Made by a program: the position numbers and the translations under genes
The notes under the pieces: model-generated
Told to the model about the DNA's origin: nothing
What the model saw: only the letters and a program-made list of their open reading frames with translations
The model's database searches: none
Source: DATEOR01 sp035698665
Lineage (GTDB): Bacteria; Actinomycetota; Thermoleophilia; Gaiellales; Gaiellaceae
Length of the DNA stretch: 64,000 bases
NCBI GenBank assembly: GCA_035698665.1
Contig: DASSBN010000068.1
Span: forward strand, 1 to 64,000
Direction of reading: 5' to 3'
Shown: positions 17,928-25,962 of the stretch, piece by piece
Numbering within the stretch: the first letter of the stretch is position 1
Layout of the letters: each line of letters begins with the position of its first letter

Positions 17928-19249
17928 TGCCGCGGCATGTCGTCGTTTTGGGGGGAGGGGTGAGCGGCGAGGCGTTCATCGCCGCGCTGCGCCGGCTCGA
18001 CGAGGAGATCGGCATCACGCTCGTCGAGGACGAGCTCGTCGGCGGGGAGTGCTCGTACTGGGCTTGCATCCCCTCGAAGACGCTTCTGCGGCCGGTCGAG
18101 ATCGCCTTCCGCGCGAAGCACGCACACGGAGTCGAGGCGACGATCGACCCCGAGCAGATCTTCTGGTGGCGCGACAAGACCGCCGGCAAGGACGACTCGA
18201 GTCAGGTGAAGTGGGTCGAGGATCTCGGGGCGGAGGTCGTCCGCGGCAAAGGCGTGGTCACGGAGCCCGGGAGGATCGAGGTGGACGGCCGCGAGCTCGC
18301 CTACGACGAGCTGATGGTGTCCACCGGCTCGCTGCCGCAGGTCCCGCCCATCGAGGGCCTCGACTCCGTCGAGCCGTGGACGAGCCGCGACGGAACGAGC
18401 GCGAGCGAGGTCCCGGAGAGCCTGGTGGTGGTGGGCGGGGGCGCCGTCGGCTGCGAGCTGGCGCAGTTCTACTCGCGCCTGGGCGCGCACGTCACGATCG
18501 TGCAGAGCGGCGACTACCTCCTCCCTCGCATGGACCGGGACGCCGGGGACCTCCTCGGCGAGCTCTTCGCCGAGGAAGGAATCGGGCTCTGTCTCAACGG
18601 GCGCGCGAAGAAGGTCGAAGGCGGACCGGGCGCCTACCGGCTCGAGCTCGAGGGACGGGAGCCGCTCGAGTCGACGCACCTGATGGTCGCCACCGGCCGC
18701 AAGCCGAACGTCGAGGGCTTCGGCCTCGAGAAGCTCGGCGTCGAGCTCGGCCGGGGTGGGATCGAGGTCGACGACCGGCTGCGTGCGGGCGAGCACGTCT
18801 GGGCGTCCGGCGACGTCACCGGAATCGCGCAGTTCACCCATGTGGGCAAGTACCAGGGCCGCATCGCCGCGGCGAACATCGCCGGACGCGATCTCGTCGC
18901 GAACTACGACGCCGTTCCCGCCGCAGTCTTCACCGATCCCCAGGTCGCGGCGGTGGGCGACACGAGCGGCGAGAACGCGATCGTCGGGAAGTGGGCGGTC
19001 GAGAAGGTCTCGCGGATGTCCACGTACCAGGACCCCAAACGGCCGGGCTTCCTCAAGCTCTTCGCCGACCCCGAGCGCAAGGTGCTCGTGGGCGGAGTCG
19101 CGGTCGGGCCGGAGGCCGGCGAGTGGATCGGGCAGATCACCCTGGCCATCCGGGCCGCCGTCCCGGTGGCCACGCTGCGCGACACGATCCAGCCGTTCCC
19201 GACGTTCTCCGAGGTCGTCTACTTCGCCACGCGCGAGCTCGACTTGTAG
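17927..19249 (+). CDS. Pyridine nucleotide-disulfide oxidoreductase, lipoamide-dehydrogenase/MerA-like
   Basis: A flavoprotein of 440 residues. The FAD motif is LGGGVSGEAF near residue 8. The redox-active disulfide motif GGECSYWACIPSKTLL near residue 38 keeps the C-x4-C spacing of lipoamide dehydrogenases. The NAD(P) motif is VVGGGAVGCELAQF near residue 165, and the second FAD segment is VWASGDVTG. At the C-terminus, where family members have HPTLSE, this protein reads FPTFSE, so the catalytic base histidine is replaced by Phe. The substrate is therefore uncertain. Its start shares a base with the nuoN stop, tying it to complex I expression. Confidence 0.8.
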   Translation: MPRHVVVLGGGVSGEAFIAALRRLDEEIGITLVEDELVGGECSYWACIPSKTLLRPVEIAFRAKHAHGVEATIDPEQIFWWRDKTAGKDDSSQVKWVEDLGAEVVRGKGVVTEPGRIEVDGRELAYDELMVSTGSLPQVPPIEGLDSVEPWTSRDGTSASEVPESLVVVGGGAVGCELAQFYSRLGAHVTIVQSGDYLLPRMDRDAGDLLGELFAEEGIGLCLNGRAKKVEGGPGAYRLELEGREPLESTHLMVATGRKPNVEGFGLEKLGVELGRGGIEVDDRLRAGEHVWASGDVTGIAQFTHVGKYQGRIAAANIAGRDLVANYDAVPAAVFTDPQVAAVGDTSGENAIVGKWAVEKVSRMSTYQDPKRPGFLKLFADPERKVLVGGVAVGPEAGEWIGQITLAIRAAVPVATLRDTIQPFPTFSEVVYFATRELDL

Positions 19250-19261
19250 AGTCGGGAGGCC

Positions 19262-19684
19262 ATGGCAAACGGCGAAGACCTGGTCGAAACCCTCCGGCGC
19301 TTCAACCTTTTCGCCGACCTGGACCGCGCCCAGCTCGAGGCGATCGCCGATCCAGACAGTGAGCGAAGCTTCGCCGCCGGTGAGCGCATCCTCAGACGCG
19401 GAATGAGCGGGACGGGCTTCTACGTCATCCTCGACGGTGAGGCCTCGGTCATGTTGAGCGGGGAAGAGCTGAACCGCCTCCGGCCGGGCGACTTCTTCGG
19501 CGAGATCTCGACGCTCCTCGACGCGCCGCTCACCGCGGACGTGACGGCGGAGACGCCGATGCGGGTGCTCGAGATCCCGGGCCCTCGGCTCGAGGCGTTC
19601 CTCCTCAGCTACCCCAAGGTGATGCTGCGGATGCTGATCACGGAGGCGCGAAGGTTGCAGGAAGTCCTCGCTTGGCGGAGCTAG
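19262..19684 (+). CDS. Stand-alone cyclic nucleotide-binding-domain protein
   Basis: A single CRP-like beta-roll of 140 residues with no DNA-binding or kinase domain attached. It shows RILRRGMSGTGFYVILDGEASV and the phosphate-binding cassette start GDFFGEISTLL near residue 80. The cassette continues APLTADVTAE, so the arginine that normally grips the cyclic phosphate (in an R-T/S-A context) is replaced by Leu. Ligand binding may be lost or altered. It is 12 nt downstream of the flavoprotein and two genes ahead of a nucleotide cyclase, suggesting a shared signalling function. Confidence 0.75.
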   Translation: MANGEDLVETLRRFNLFADLDRAQLEAIADPDSERSFAAGERILRRGMSGTGFYVILDGEASVMLSGEELNRLRPGDFFGEISTLLDAPLTADVTAETPMRVLEIPGPRLEAFLLSYPKVMLRMLITEARRLQEVLAWRS

Positions 19685-21132
19685 AGAGGCCCTTCCCGCC
19701 CGGCGAGTATCCGGTTGTCGTCGTCGGGAGCGGGCCCGGCGGCCTCCAGACCGCCTACGCGCTCTCCCGGCTCGGCGTCGAGCACGCCGTCATCTCGCAG
19801 GACGATTCGCCCGGCGGCATGTTCCGCAAGTGGCCGATCTTCCAGCGGCTCCTCTCGTGGACGAAGCCCGACGCGCCGTACGAGCGCACGACGCGCGAAT
19901 ACGAGTGGTACGACCACAACAGCCTGATCGCCGACGAGCCGGAGCTCCGCGCAACCGTCGCCGCGGAGATGGACCGCAACTACCTGGTCCCGTCCTGCGC
20001 CGAGATGGCGCGAGGGCTCGCCGCCTTCGCCGAGCGCGGAGGCGTCCAGGTGCGCTACGGCTGCCGCTGGGAGTCGACGAGGCGCGAAGACGACGAATAC
20101 GTGCTCGTCACCTCGGACGGCGAGTACCGCTGCCGCGCGGTCGTCTTCGCGATCGGCGTGACGGAGCCGTGGAAGTCGCCGATCCCGGGAATCGAGGACG
20201 TGCCCCATTACGCCGAGACACCGGCGCCGCAGGAGTTCCAGGGCAAAAGCGTCCTCATCATCGGGAAGCGCAACTCGGGCTTCGAGGTCGCCGACGGACT
20301 CGAACCGTGGGCCCGGTCGATCTTCCTCGTCTCTCCGCGGCCGGTTCAGACCGCCGTGCTCGCGAACGCCACGGTCCGCGTGCGCTATTTCGAGCCGCTC
20401 GAGGACGCCGCCTGGGGAGGCGGCACATTCGCGCTCGATGCGGCCGTCGAGCAGATCGAGCGCACGCAGAGCGGCGGTTTCAGGCTTCGGGCCCAGGGGA
20501 CAACGCGTCCCGGCACGATCACCCTCGAAGCGGACGCGGCCGTTGCGGCAACGGGGTTTCGCACGCCGCTCCGGGACCTGCGGGAGCTCGGCATCGGGAC
20601 GGTCGCCGACGGCCGGATTCCCGCGCTGACCCCGTACTGGGAGAGCACGACGCTGCCGGGGGTGTACTTCGCCGGGAACACGATGCAGGGCGCCGCGGGC
20701 CTACGGAAGAACGGCATCGGCAGCGCTTCCGGCACGGTCAGCGGCTTCCGCTACAACGCGCGCCTCCTTGCCGAGCAGATCGCCAAGCGGCTCGGCGCGA
20801 GGCGGGAGCTTCAGCAGCTCGACCGCGACGAGATCGCGCCCTTTCTCCTCTCGCAGATCCGCTCGGGGCCTGAGATCTGGACGCAGAAGGGATATCTCGC
20901 CCGGTCCGTCTACCCGGACGGGAGCACGCACATCCTTCCCTTGGCCCATTTCCTCGACCACTGCGAGCAGGGCTCGATCGCCGTCACGATCGAGATGAAC
21001 CCCGAGGGCGAGATCTACCCGGTCTCGTATCTGCGGGCCGGCGAGGAGATCGTCGAGCGACCGCTGCCGCCGAACCACCTGAACGACTTCGGCGGCGACG
21101 AGTACAAGCGCGACCTGGAGAGCCTCTTGTGA
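19672..21132 (+). CDS. NAD(P)-binding FAD-dependent oxidoreductase (monooxygenase-like)
   Basis: A 486-residue protein with the FAD Rossmann motif VVGSGPGGLQTAYALSRLG near residue 15 and a second dinucleotide fold beginning IIGKRNSGFEVADGL near residue 195. There the first glycines are partly replaced (GKRNSG). VYFAGNTMQGAAG near residue 330 completes the FAD site. The fold resembles flavin monooxygenase or YpdA-type reductases; the substrate is unknown. The C-terminal 100 residues (SQIRSGPEIWTQKGYLAR onward) are not in a domain I can name. The start is probably TTG 19672, inside the previous gene, after GGAAG. Confidence 0.75.
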   Translation: MAELERPFPPGEYPVVVVGSGPGGLQTAYALSRLGVEHAVISQDDSPGGMFRKWPIFQRLLSWTKPDAPYERTTREYEWYDHNSLIADEPELRATVAAEMDRNYLVPSCAEMARGLAAFAERGGVQVRYGCRWESTRREDDEYVLVTSDGEYRCRAVVFAIGVTEPWKSPIPGIEDVPHYAETPAPQEFQGKSVLIIGKRNSGFEVADGLEPWARSIFLVSPRPVQTAVLANATVRVRYFEPLEDAAWGGGTFALDAAVEQIERTQSGGFRLRAQGTTRPGTITLEADAAVAATGFRTPLRDLRELGIGTVADGRIPALTPYWESTTLPGVYFAGNTMQGAAGLRKNGIGSASGTVSGFRYNARLLAEQIAKRLGARRELQQLDRDEIAPFLLSQIRSGPEIWTQKGYLARSVYPDGSTHILPLAHFLDHCEQGSIAVTIEMNPEGEIYPVSYLRAGEEIVERPLPPNHLNDFGGDEYKRDLESLL

Positions 21133-22478
21133 GCCGGCTGACGGGCTGGGGCGCGCTCTGCGTCCTTCCGCTCGTCGGCCTCGCCGTCCTGCTCGCCTCG
21201 CCGGATCTGGATCTGATCTGGGAAAACCACCCGGCGCATTTCTGGCTCGTCGTCCTGGTGGGAGCGCTGTCGTTCGCGCTCGGCTTCCTGCTCGCCGAGG
21301 CGGCAGCGCGGCGCGCCGACGCTCGCCTCCTTCTCATCGGGATGGCGTTTCTCGCCACATCCGGCTACCTCGTGCTCCACGCCCTCGCGACGCCGGGCGT
21401 GCTCCTGGCGGGGAAGAACGCAGGCTTCCAGATCGCATCCGCGATCGGCCTGCTCGAGGCCGGTCTCTTCGCCGCTCTGTCGTCCGTGCGGTTCCATCCG
21501 GAGACGTCGGCCCTCGTCGTCCGCTATCGCGCCGTTCTCTACGGCCTCCTCTTCCTGCACATGGCCGCCTGGGCGGCCGTCTCGCTCACGACCCTGCCGC
21601 CGCTCGACGACCCGGTCACCCCCGAGGATGCGCGCGGGCCGCTCGCTGCGCTCGCAGTCGTCGGCCTCGTCGCCTACGGCTTCGGGATCTGGCGGTACGC
21701 CCAGCTCTACCGCGCCCGGCCCCGGCCCCTGCCGCTCGCAATCCTCGTCGCCCTCATCCTCCTCTGCGAGGCCATGTTCGCCGTGGCATTCGCACGCAAC
21801 TGGAAGACCACGTGGTGGGAATGGCACCTGCTCATGCTCCTCGCCGTCGGCGTCGTGGCACTCGCCGCGCGGCGGGAATGGCGTCTCGAGGGCTCCTCGG
21901 CGGAGATCTTCAGCGACATCTACGAGGAGCAGACGCGTGGGCATCTCGAAGAGGTCAGCGTGCTCTTCGCCGACCTGCAGGGCTACACCGCCTTCTCCGA
22001 GCGAACGCCCGAGCCTGACATCAAGGCGATGCTGGACACGTACTTTCCCGCGGCCGCACCGATCCTCCAGGCGCATGGCGGCGAGCTCTACAACACCATC
22101 GGAGACGCCCTCATGGTCGTCTTCCGCGGGCCTGGCCACGAGCTCCGCGCCGGCCGGACCGGCCTCGAGTTCCAGCAGGAGATGACGCGGATCGCCGACG
22201 CTCACCCGGGCTGGCCGCGTTTCCGCGCCGGCGTCAACTCAGGGGAGGCTGTCCTCGGCGTCGTCGATGCTCCGGGAAAACGCGGCTACACGGCGACCGG
22301 CGACACCGTCAATGTCGCCTCGCGCCTCGAAGGCCAGGCAAGAGCGGGCGAGGTCCTCGTGTCGGAGACCACGCGTGCCGGCCTGGGCCCGGCGGTGGTC
22401 GAGGAGCTCGAGCCCCTCAGCGTGAAAGGGAAGAGTGGGGCCGTGCGCGCGTTCGTCCTTCGCGGCCTGGACGCCTAG
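21129..22478 (+). CDS. Membrane-bound class III adenylate/guanylate cyclase
   Basis: A 449-residue cyclase with about seven hydrophobic helices in the first 255 residues and a C-terminal catalytic domain from about 275. FADLQGYTAF and IGDALMVVF supply the two metal-binding aspartates; GDTVNVASRLE supplies the transition-state Asn and Arg. The purine-specifying lysine expected before the second metal site is Asn here (GELYNTIGD), and the partner position is Thr (GYTATGD). This resembles the non-canonical N-type seen in some mycobacterial class III enzymes. GTG 21129 overlaps the upstream stop. The 3' end overlaps a convergent gene by 62 nt. Confidence 0.85.
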   Translation: MSRLTGWGALCVLPLVGLAVLLASPDLDLIWENHPAHFWLVVLVGALSFALGFLLAEAAARRADARLLLIGMAFLATSGYLVLHALATPGVLLAGKNAGFQIASAIGLLEAGLFAALSSVRFHPETSALVVRYRAVLYGLLFLHMAAWAAVSLTTLPPLDDPVTPEDARGPLAALAVVGLVAYGFGIWRYAQLYRARPRPLPLAILVALILLCEAMFAVAFARNWKTTWWEWHLLMLLAVGVVALAARREWRLEGSSAEIFSDIYEEQTRGHLEEVSVLFADLQGYTAFSERTPEPDIKAMLDTYFPAAAPILQAHGGELYNTIGDALMVVFRGPGHELRAGRTGLEFQQEMTRIADAHPGWPRFRAGVNSGEAVLGVVDAPGKRGYTATGDTVNVASRLEGQARAGEVLVSETTRAGLGPAVVEELEPLSVKGKSGAVRAFVLRGLDA

Positions 22479-22854
22479 AAGGCACGAGGGCGACCAGGGC
22501 CTGGAGGACGAGGAGGGCGAAGCAGAACGCAAGCACGCCGCTCGCCTCGGGCGGGATCGTGCCGGCGGCGATGAACGGCTCGCGCACGGCGGCCCCGATC
22601 ACGATTCCGCCGACGAGTAGCGCGGAGAGGGTCGCCTGCAGACGGCCGAGGGCGTCCATCCGGCCGCCGTTCACTGCATCCACGACACGCGCGAAGCAGA
22701 TGAGGCCAGCGGCCGCAGTCACCGGGACGCCGAGGACGAGCAGGTAGAAGGAAGCGGAGGCGAAGCCGAGCGCGTCGGAAACGGCGGTGGCGAGGATGAG
22801 CACGGCGGCGAGCTCCACCGCCATGGCCGAGGCGCCCGTGCGCGACTGCCACAT
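22417..22854 (-). CDS. Small four-helix membrane protein, unknown function
   Basis: A 145-residue protein with four predicted transmembrane helices (about 12-33, 37-58, 82-102 and 108-128) and an Arg-rich cytoplasmic tail (RRPGREGRTRARP). I do not recognise a family. The tail is encoded antisense to the last 62 nt of the cyclase gene. ATG 22854 has a weak upstream TGACGGG. A second ATG 11 codons in is possible. Composition is like its neighbours, so nothing suggests recent acquisition. Confidence 0.6.
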   Translation of the reverse strand: MWQSRTGASAMAVELAAVLILATAVSDALGFASASFYLLVLGVPVTAAAGLICFARVVDAVNGGRMDALGRLQATLSALLVGGIVIGAAVREPFIAAGTIPPEASGVLAFCFALLVLQALVALVPSRRPGREGRTRARPHSSLSR

Positions 22855-22922
22855 CCCGTCAGGTTCGCGCCCGAGGCGGACAGTCCTTTCGTTACGCTCG
22901 GTGGAGCGACCGGAGGAGGAAC

Positions 22923-23618
22923 ATGGCGAACGGCACTTTGACCTGGCTCGGCCACGCGGCCTTCCGAATCGACACTCCAGGCGGCAAGCGCGTCTATGTC
23001 GATCCCTTCCTGGACAATCCCAAGTGCCCCGACTCGGAGAAGGAGCCCGAGCGCGTCGACCTGATCGCCCTGACGCACGGACACGGAGACCATGTCGGCT
23101 CGACGGTCGAGCTGGCCAAGCAGTTCGAGTGCCCGGTCATCGCGATGATCGAGCTCCGCGAGTGGCTCGCCGGGCAGGGGCTGCCCGACGACGCGACCGA
23201 GGGCGGCAACAAGGGCGGGACGATCGAGAAGGCCGGGATCAAGGTGACCCTCGTGAACGCCTTCCATTCGTCGAGCACGAACGACGGCACGTACGTCGGC
23301 GAGCCCGCCGGCCTCATCGTCGAGCTCGAGGACGGCAAGAAGATCTACTTCGCCGGAGACACCTGCGTGTTCGGCGACATGCAGCTCATCGGCCGGATCT
23401 ACGAGCCCGACCTCGCGGTGCTCCCGATCGGCGACCACTACACGATGGGCCCGAAGGAGGCCGCGATCGCCATCGAGCTGCTCGGAGTCGGCCGAGCGGT
23501 TCCATGCCACTACGGGACCTTCCCCCTCCTCACCGGTACGCCGGAGGCCTGCCGCGAGGCGCTGACCACGAACTGCGAGGTCATCGCGATCGCCCCGGGC
23601 GACTCGTACGAGCTGTGA
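22923..23618 (+). CDS. UPF0173 family metal-dependent hydrolase (metallo-beta-lactamase fold)
   Basis: A 231-residue protein with the MBL metal motif THGHGDHVGS (HxHxDH, near residue 58), AFHSS near residue 117, FAGDTCVFGDM with the bridging aspartate near 147, and a final histidine in PCHYGTFP near 200. This is the UPF0173 arrangement, with a short strand-loop entry LTWLGHAAFRI. The physiological substrate of the family is not established. A very strong GGAGGAGGAAC ribosome-binding site precedes ATG 22923, and TACGCT at 22893-22898 is a possible -10. Confidence 0.85.
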   Translation: MANGTLTWLGHAAFRIDTPGGKRVYVDPFLDNPKCPDSEKEPERVDLIALTHGHGDHVGSTVELAKQFECPVIAMIELREWLAGQGLPDDATEGGNKGGTIEKAGIKVTLVNAFHSSSTNDGTYVGEPAGLIVELEDGKKIYFAGDTCVFGDMQLIGRIYEPDLAVLPIGDHYTMGPKEAAIAIELLGVGRAVPCHYGTFPLLTGTPEACREALTTNCEVIAIAPGDSYEL

Positions 23619-23896
23619 GGGAGCGCTGGTTCGGCGCCACCGGCCGGCGCGTCCCGGAGATCGCGGTCGAGGGCGAGGACGACATCGCGCTCGACGACGC
23701 GCTCGTCCTCGAGTCGGTCGAGGACGTCGGCCGCCTCGCGGAGGCGCACGCCCAGGGAGTCCCCGTCGTGGTGCGCGCCTCGAGCGCGGAGGCGGTCCGG
23801 GCCGCGCTCGAGCGCCCCGAGGTCGCGTGCGTCCTCGTCCCGCCCGAGCAGCGACAGCTCACGAAGCTCGACTTCAGACAGCTGAAGTATGGCTAG
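23615..23896 (+). CDS. Small hypothetical protein
   Basis: A 93-residue acidic protein starting at GTG 23615, overlapping the metallo-hydrolase stop by four bases and the next gene by eight. The sequence alternates strands and helices with DDIALDDALVLESVEDVGRL and VVVRASSAEAVRAALERPEV, suggesting a small alpha/beta fold. There are no cysteines, signal peptide or membrane segment. No family recognised; its position makes it a likely partner of the UPF0173 or DUF1028 proteins. Confidence 0.55.
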   Translation: MRERWFGATGRRVPEIAVEGEDDIALDDALVLESVEDVGRLAEAHAQGVPVVVRASSAEAVRAALERPEVACVLVPPEQRQLTKLDFRQLKYG

Positions 23897-24728
23897 GCCT
23901 TCCACCTACTCGATCGCCGCCTGCGACCTCGAGGCGGCCGAGTGGGGTGTCGCCGTGCAGTCCAAGTTCCTCGCGGTCGGCGCCGGGGTGCCGGCCGCCG
24001 AGCCGCACGTCGGGGCGATCGCCACCCAGGCGCTCGCGAACATGCGCTACGGCCCCGATGGCCTCGCGCTGCTCCGCCAGGGGCTCTCCGCGGACGAGGT
24101 CGTCACCCGGCTGACGGAGGCCGACGAAGGCCGCGCCGACCGCCAGCTCGGCGTCGTCGACGCGCAAGGGCGAGCCGCCACGTATACCGGCGCGAGCTGC
24201 CTCGACTGGGCCGGCGGAATCACCGGCGAAGGCTACGCCGCGCAGGGCAACATCCTCGTATCGGAGGAAACCGTGGCCGCGCTCGGGCGCACCTTCGAGG
24301 AAACGGCGGGCAAGCCGCTCGCCGAGCGCCTGCTCGACGCGCTCGCCGCCGCGCAGGCTGCGGGCGGAGACCGGAGAGGCCAGCAGTCCGCCGCGCTTCT
24401 CGTCGTCCGCAAGGACGGCGGCTACATGGGAACGACCGACGCTGTCGCCGACCTGCGGGTCGACGACCATCCGGCGCCGATCGAGGAGCTCCGCCGCATC
24501 TACGCCATGCACGACCTTCTCTTCGGCGAGACGCCCGAGGACGAGTGGCTGGAGGTCGACGAGCAGCTCGCGCTCGAGCTCCGCGAGCGCCTCGACGCAC
24601 TCGGCTACGAAAGCGAAGACCTCGAACGCGCCTTCCTCGACTGGGCGGGCACGGAGAACCTGGAAGAGCGGGTGCAGGGGATCGACCGCCTCGACCCTGT
24701 CGTCCTCGCCGAGCTCAGAAAGCTCTAA
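23889..24728 (+). CDS. DUF1028 domain protein with C-terminal peptidoglycan-binding-like domain
   Basis: The 279-residue protein starts with TYSIAACDLEAAEWGVAVQSKFLAVG, the signature of DUF1028, an Ntn-hydrolase-like family of unknown reaction. GAIATQALANMRYGPDGL and GASCLDWAGGITGEGYAAQGNILV continue it through residue 200. The last 75 residues (LRRIYAMHDLLFGETPEDEW onward) match the helical putative peptidoglycan-binding segment usually fused to DUF1028. No signal peptide is evident. The stop overlaps the convergent ankyrin gene (CTAA, 24725-24728). Confidence 0.8.
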   Translation: MARPSTYSIAACDLEAAEWGVAVQSKFLAVGAGVPAAEPHVGAIATQALANMRYGPDGLALLRQGLSADEVVTRLTEADEGRADRQLGVVDAQGRAATYTGASCLDWAGGITGEGYAAQGNILVSEETVAALGRTFEETAGKPLAERLLDALAAAQAAGGDRRGQQSAALLVVRKDGGYMGTTDAVADLRVDDHPAPIEELRRIYAMHDLLFGETPEDEWLEVDEQLALELRERLDALGYESEDLERAFLDWAGTENLEERVQGIDRLDPVVLAELRKL

Positions 24729-25216
24729 GCTCCTCCGCCGGCGTACGCGCCGTGGCGGATGAGGAGCTCGGCAAGGTCGAGATCGCCGCGCCCTTCAGCC
24801 TCCATGAGCGGCGTAAAGCCGCCGTGCTGGCGCGCGTTCGGGTCGGCGCCGGCGACGAGGAGCGCCTCGGCGTTGTCCATTCGGCCGGCGGCAGCTGCGC
24901 TGTGAAGCGGCGTCGCCTCGAGGGCGAACTCCTGGTTCGTGGACCTGGCCTCCAGATCGGCGCCCGCGGCGACCAGGGCGCGCACCGATTCCGGCGAGCC
25001 GAAGAAGGCCGCATAGTGGAGCGCGGTGAAGCCGTCCGGGGTCCGAGCGCCGGCGAGCGCGGCATCCTCCCGCAGGAGCTCCTCCAGGCGCGGCGCGTCA
25101 CCCAGCGCGGCGGCCTCGAAGACGTCGAGACTCCCGCTCTCGGCGGCCAGCTCCTGCGCACGGTCGCGCTCGCCCTTGTACAGCGCCTCCAGGATGGGTG
25201 GCGGCCAGTCGCTCAC
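24725..25216 (-). CDS. Ankyrin repeat protein
   Basis: A 163-residue soluble protein made of about four ankyrin repeats. The clearest are DGFTALHYAAFFGSPESVRALVAAGADLEAR, TPLHSAAAAGRMDNAEALLVAGADPNAR and GFTPLMEAEGRGDLDLAELLIRHGA (motif positions roughly 60-158). The N-terminal repeat is degenerate. Such proteins mediate protein binding; the partner is unknown. It overlaps the methyltransferase upstream by four nt, so the two are probably coupled. Confidence 0.85.
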   Translation of the reverse strand: MSDWPPPILEALYKGERDRAQELAAESGSLDVFEAAALGDAPRLEELLREDAALAGARTPDGFTALHYAAFFGSPESVRALVAAGADLEARSTNQEFALEATPLHSAAAAGRMDNAEALLVAGADPNARQHGGFTPLMEAEGRGDLDLAELLIRHGAYAGGGA

Positions 25217-25962
25217 GCAGGCTCGGGCTTCGTGAGCAACGTGATGCAGTCGCGGCGCACGACATCGGTGAGGGACTCGACCGGCTCGAGCCCCGCCCGC
25301 CGAGCGAGCTCGCCCATGATCTCGGGCGAGTTGAGCGTGAAGGTGAACGGCAGCTTGTGGCGGTTCAGCTGCTTCGGAACCTCGTTCTCGAAGACCTGCC
25401 AGCCCAGCTCCGAGAACGTGTTGGCGTGCTGGATGACCGCCTTGCCCCCCGGCTTGAGGACGCGGTGCAGCTCGCGGAGGTAGTTGTAGGTGTCCCAGTG
25501 CTGGAGATGGACGAAGACGCCGTACGAGAAGGCCGCGTCGACCGACGAGTCCGCCACCCCGCCGAGGCCCAGCCCGTCTCCGAGCCGATACTCGATGGGC
25601 GCGTCGGCGCCGAACCGCTCACGAAGGAGCTCGAGCATCGTCGGCGAGGTATCGACCGCGATCAGCCTCCGGCACTTCGGCAGCAGCAGCTCGGTGAAGC
25701 GCCCGCCGCCCGGGCCGATCTCCAGCAGGACATCGGTCGTCCCGAGGAAGGGCGAGAAGACGGCCCGGTCCAGGTACGGGAGGATCTCCTCGGGGGACTC
25801 GACGTCGATGCCGATCTCCTTCGGGTCGTTCCACTCGTCGCCGAGCCGTTTCTCTCCCCGGCGGCGGCGCGCGTAGCGGTCCCAGCCCTCGGCGACGGTC
25901 GCCGCCTTCGGCGACGTCGCCTCCCGGGCCGGCCGAAGCCAGTGGCGACGGCTCCTAGCCAT
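25213..25962 (-). CDS. SAM-dependent class I methyltransferase
   Basis: A 249-residue enzyme. A basic N-terminus is followed by WNDPKEIGIDVESPEEILPYLD, then the SAM motif LLEIGPGGGRFTELLLP near residue 83 and the acidic strand-2 end IAVDTSPTMLELL. VDAAFSYGVFVHLQHWDTYNYLRELHRVLKPGG provides motifs IV and post-motif. The substrate cannot be inferred. ATG 25962 lies eight bases inside the LDH2-like gene, and the stop overlaps the ankyrin gene. Confidence 0.8.
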   Translation of the reverse strand: MARSRRHWLRPAREATSPKAATVAEGWDRYARRRRGEKRLGDEWNDPKEIGIDVESPEEILPYLDRAVFSPFLGTTDVLLEIGPGGGRFTELLLPKCRRLIAVDTSPTMLELLRERFGADAPIEYRLGDGLGLGGVADSSVDAAFSYGVFVHLQHWDTYNYLRELHRVLKPGGKAVIQHANTFSELGWQVFENEVPKQLNRHKLPFTFTLNSPEIMGELARRAGLEPVESLTDVVRRDCITLLTKPEPA

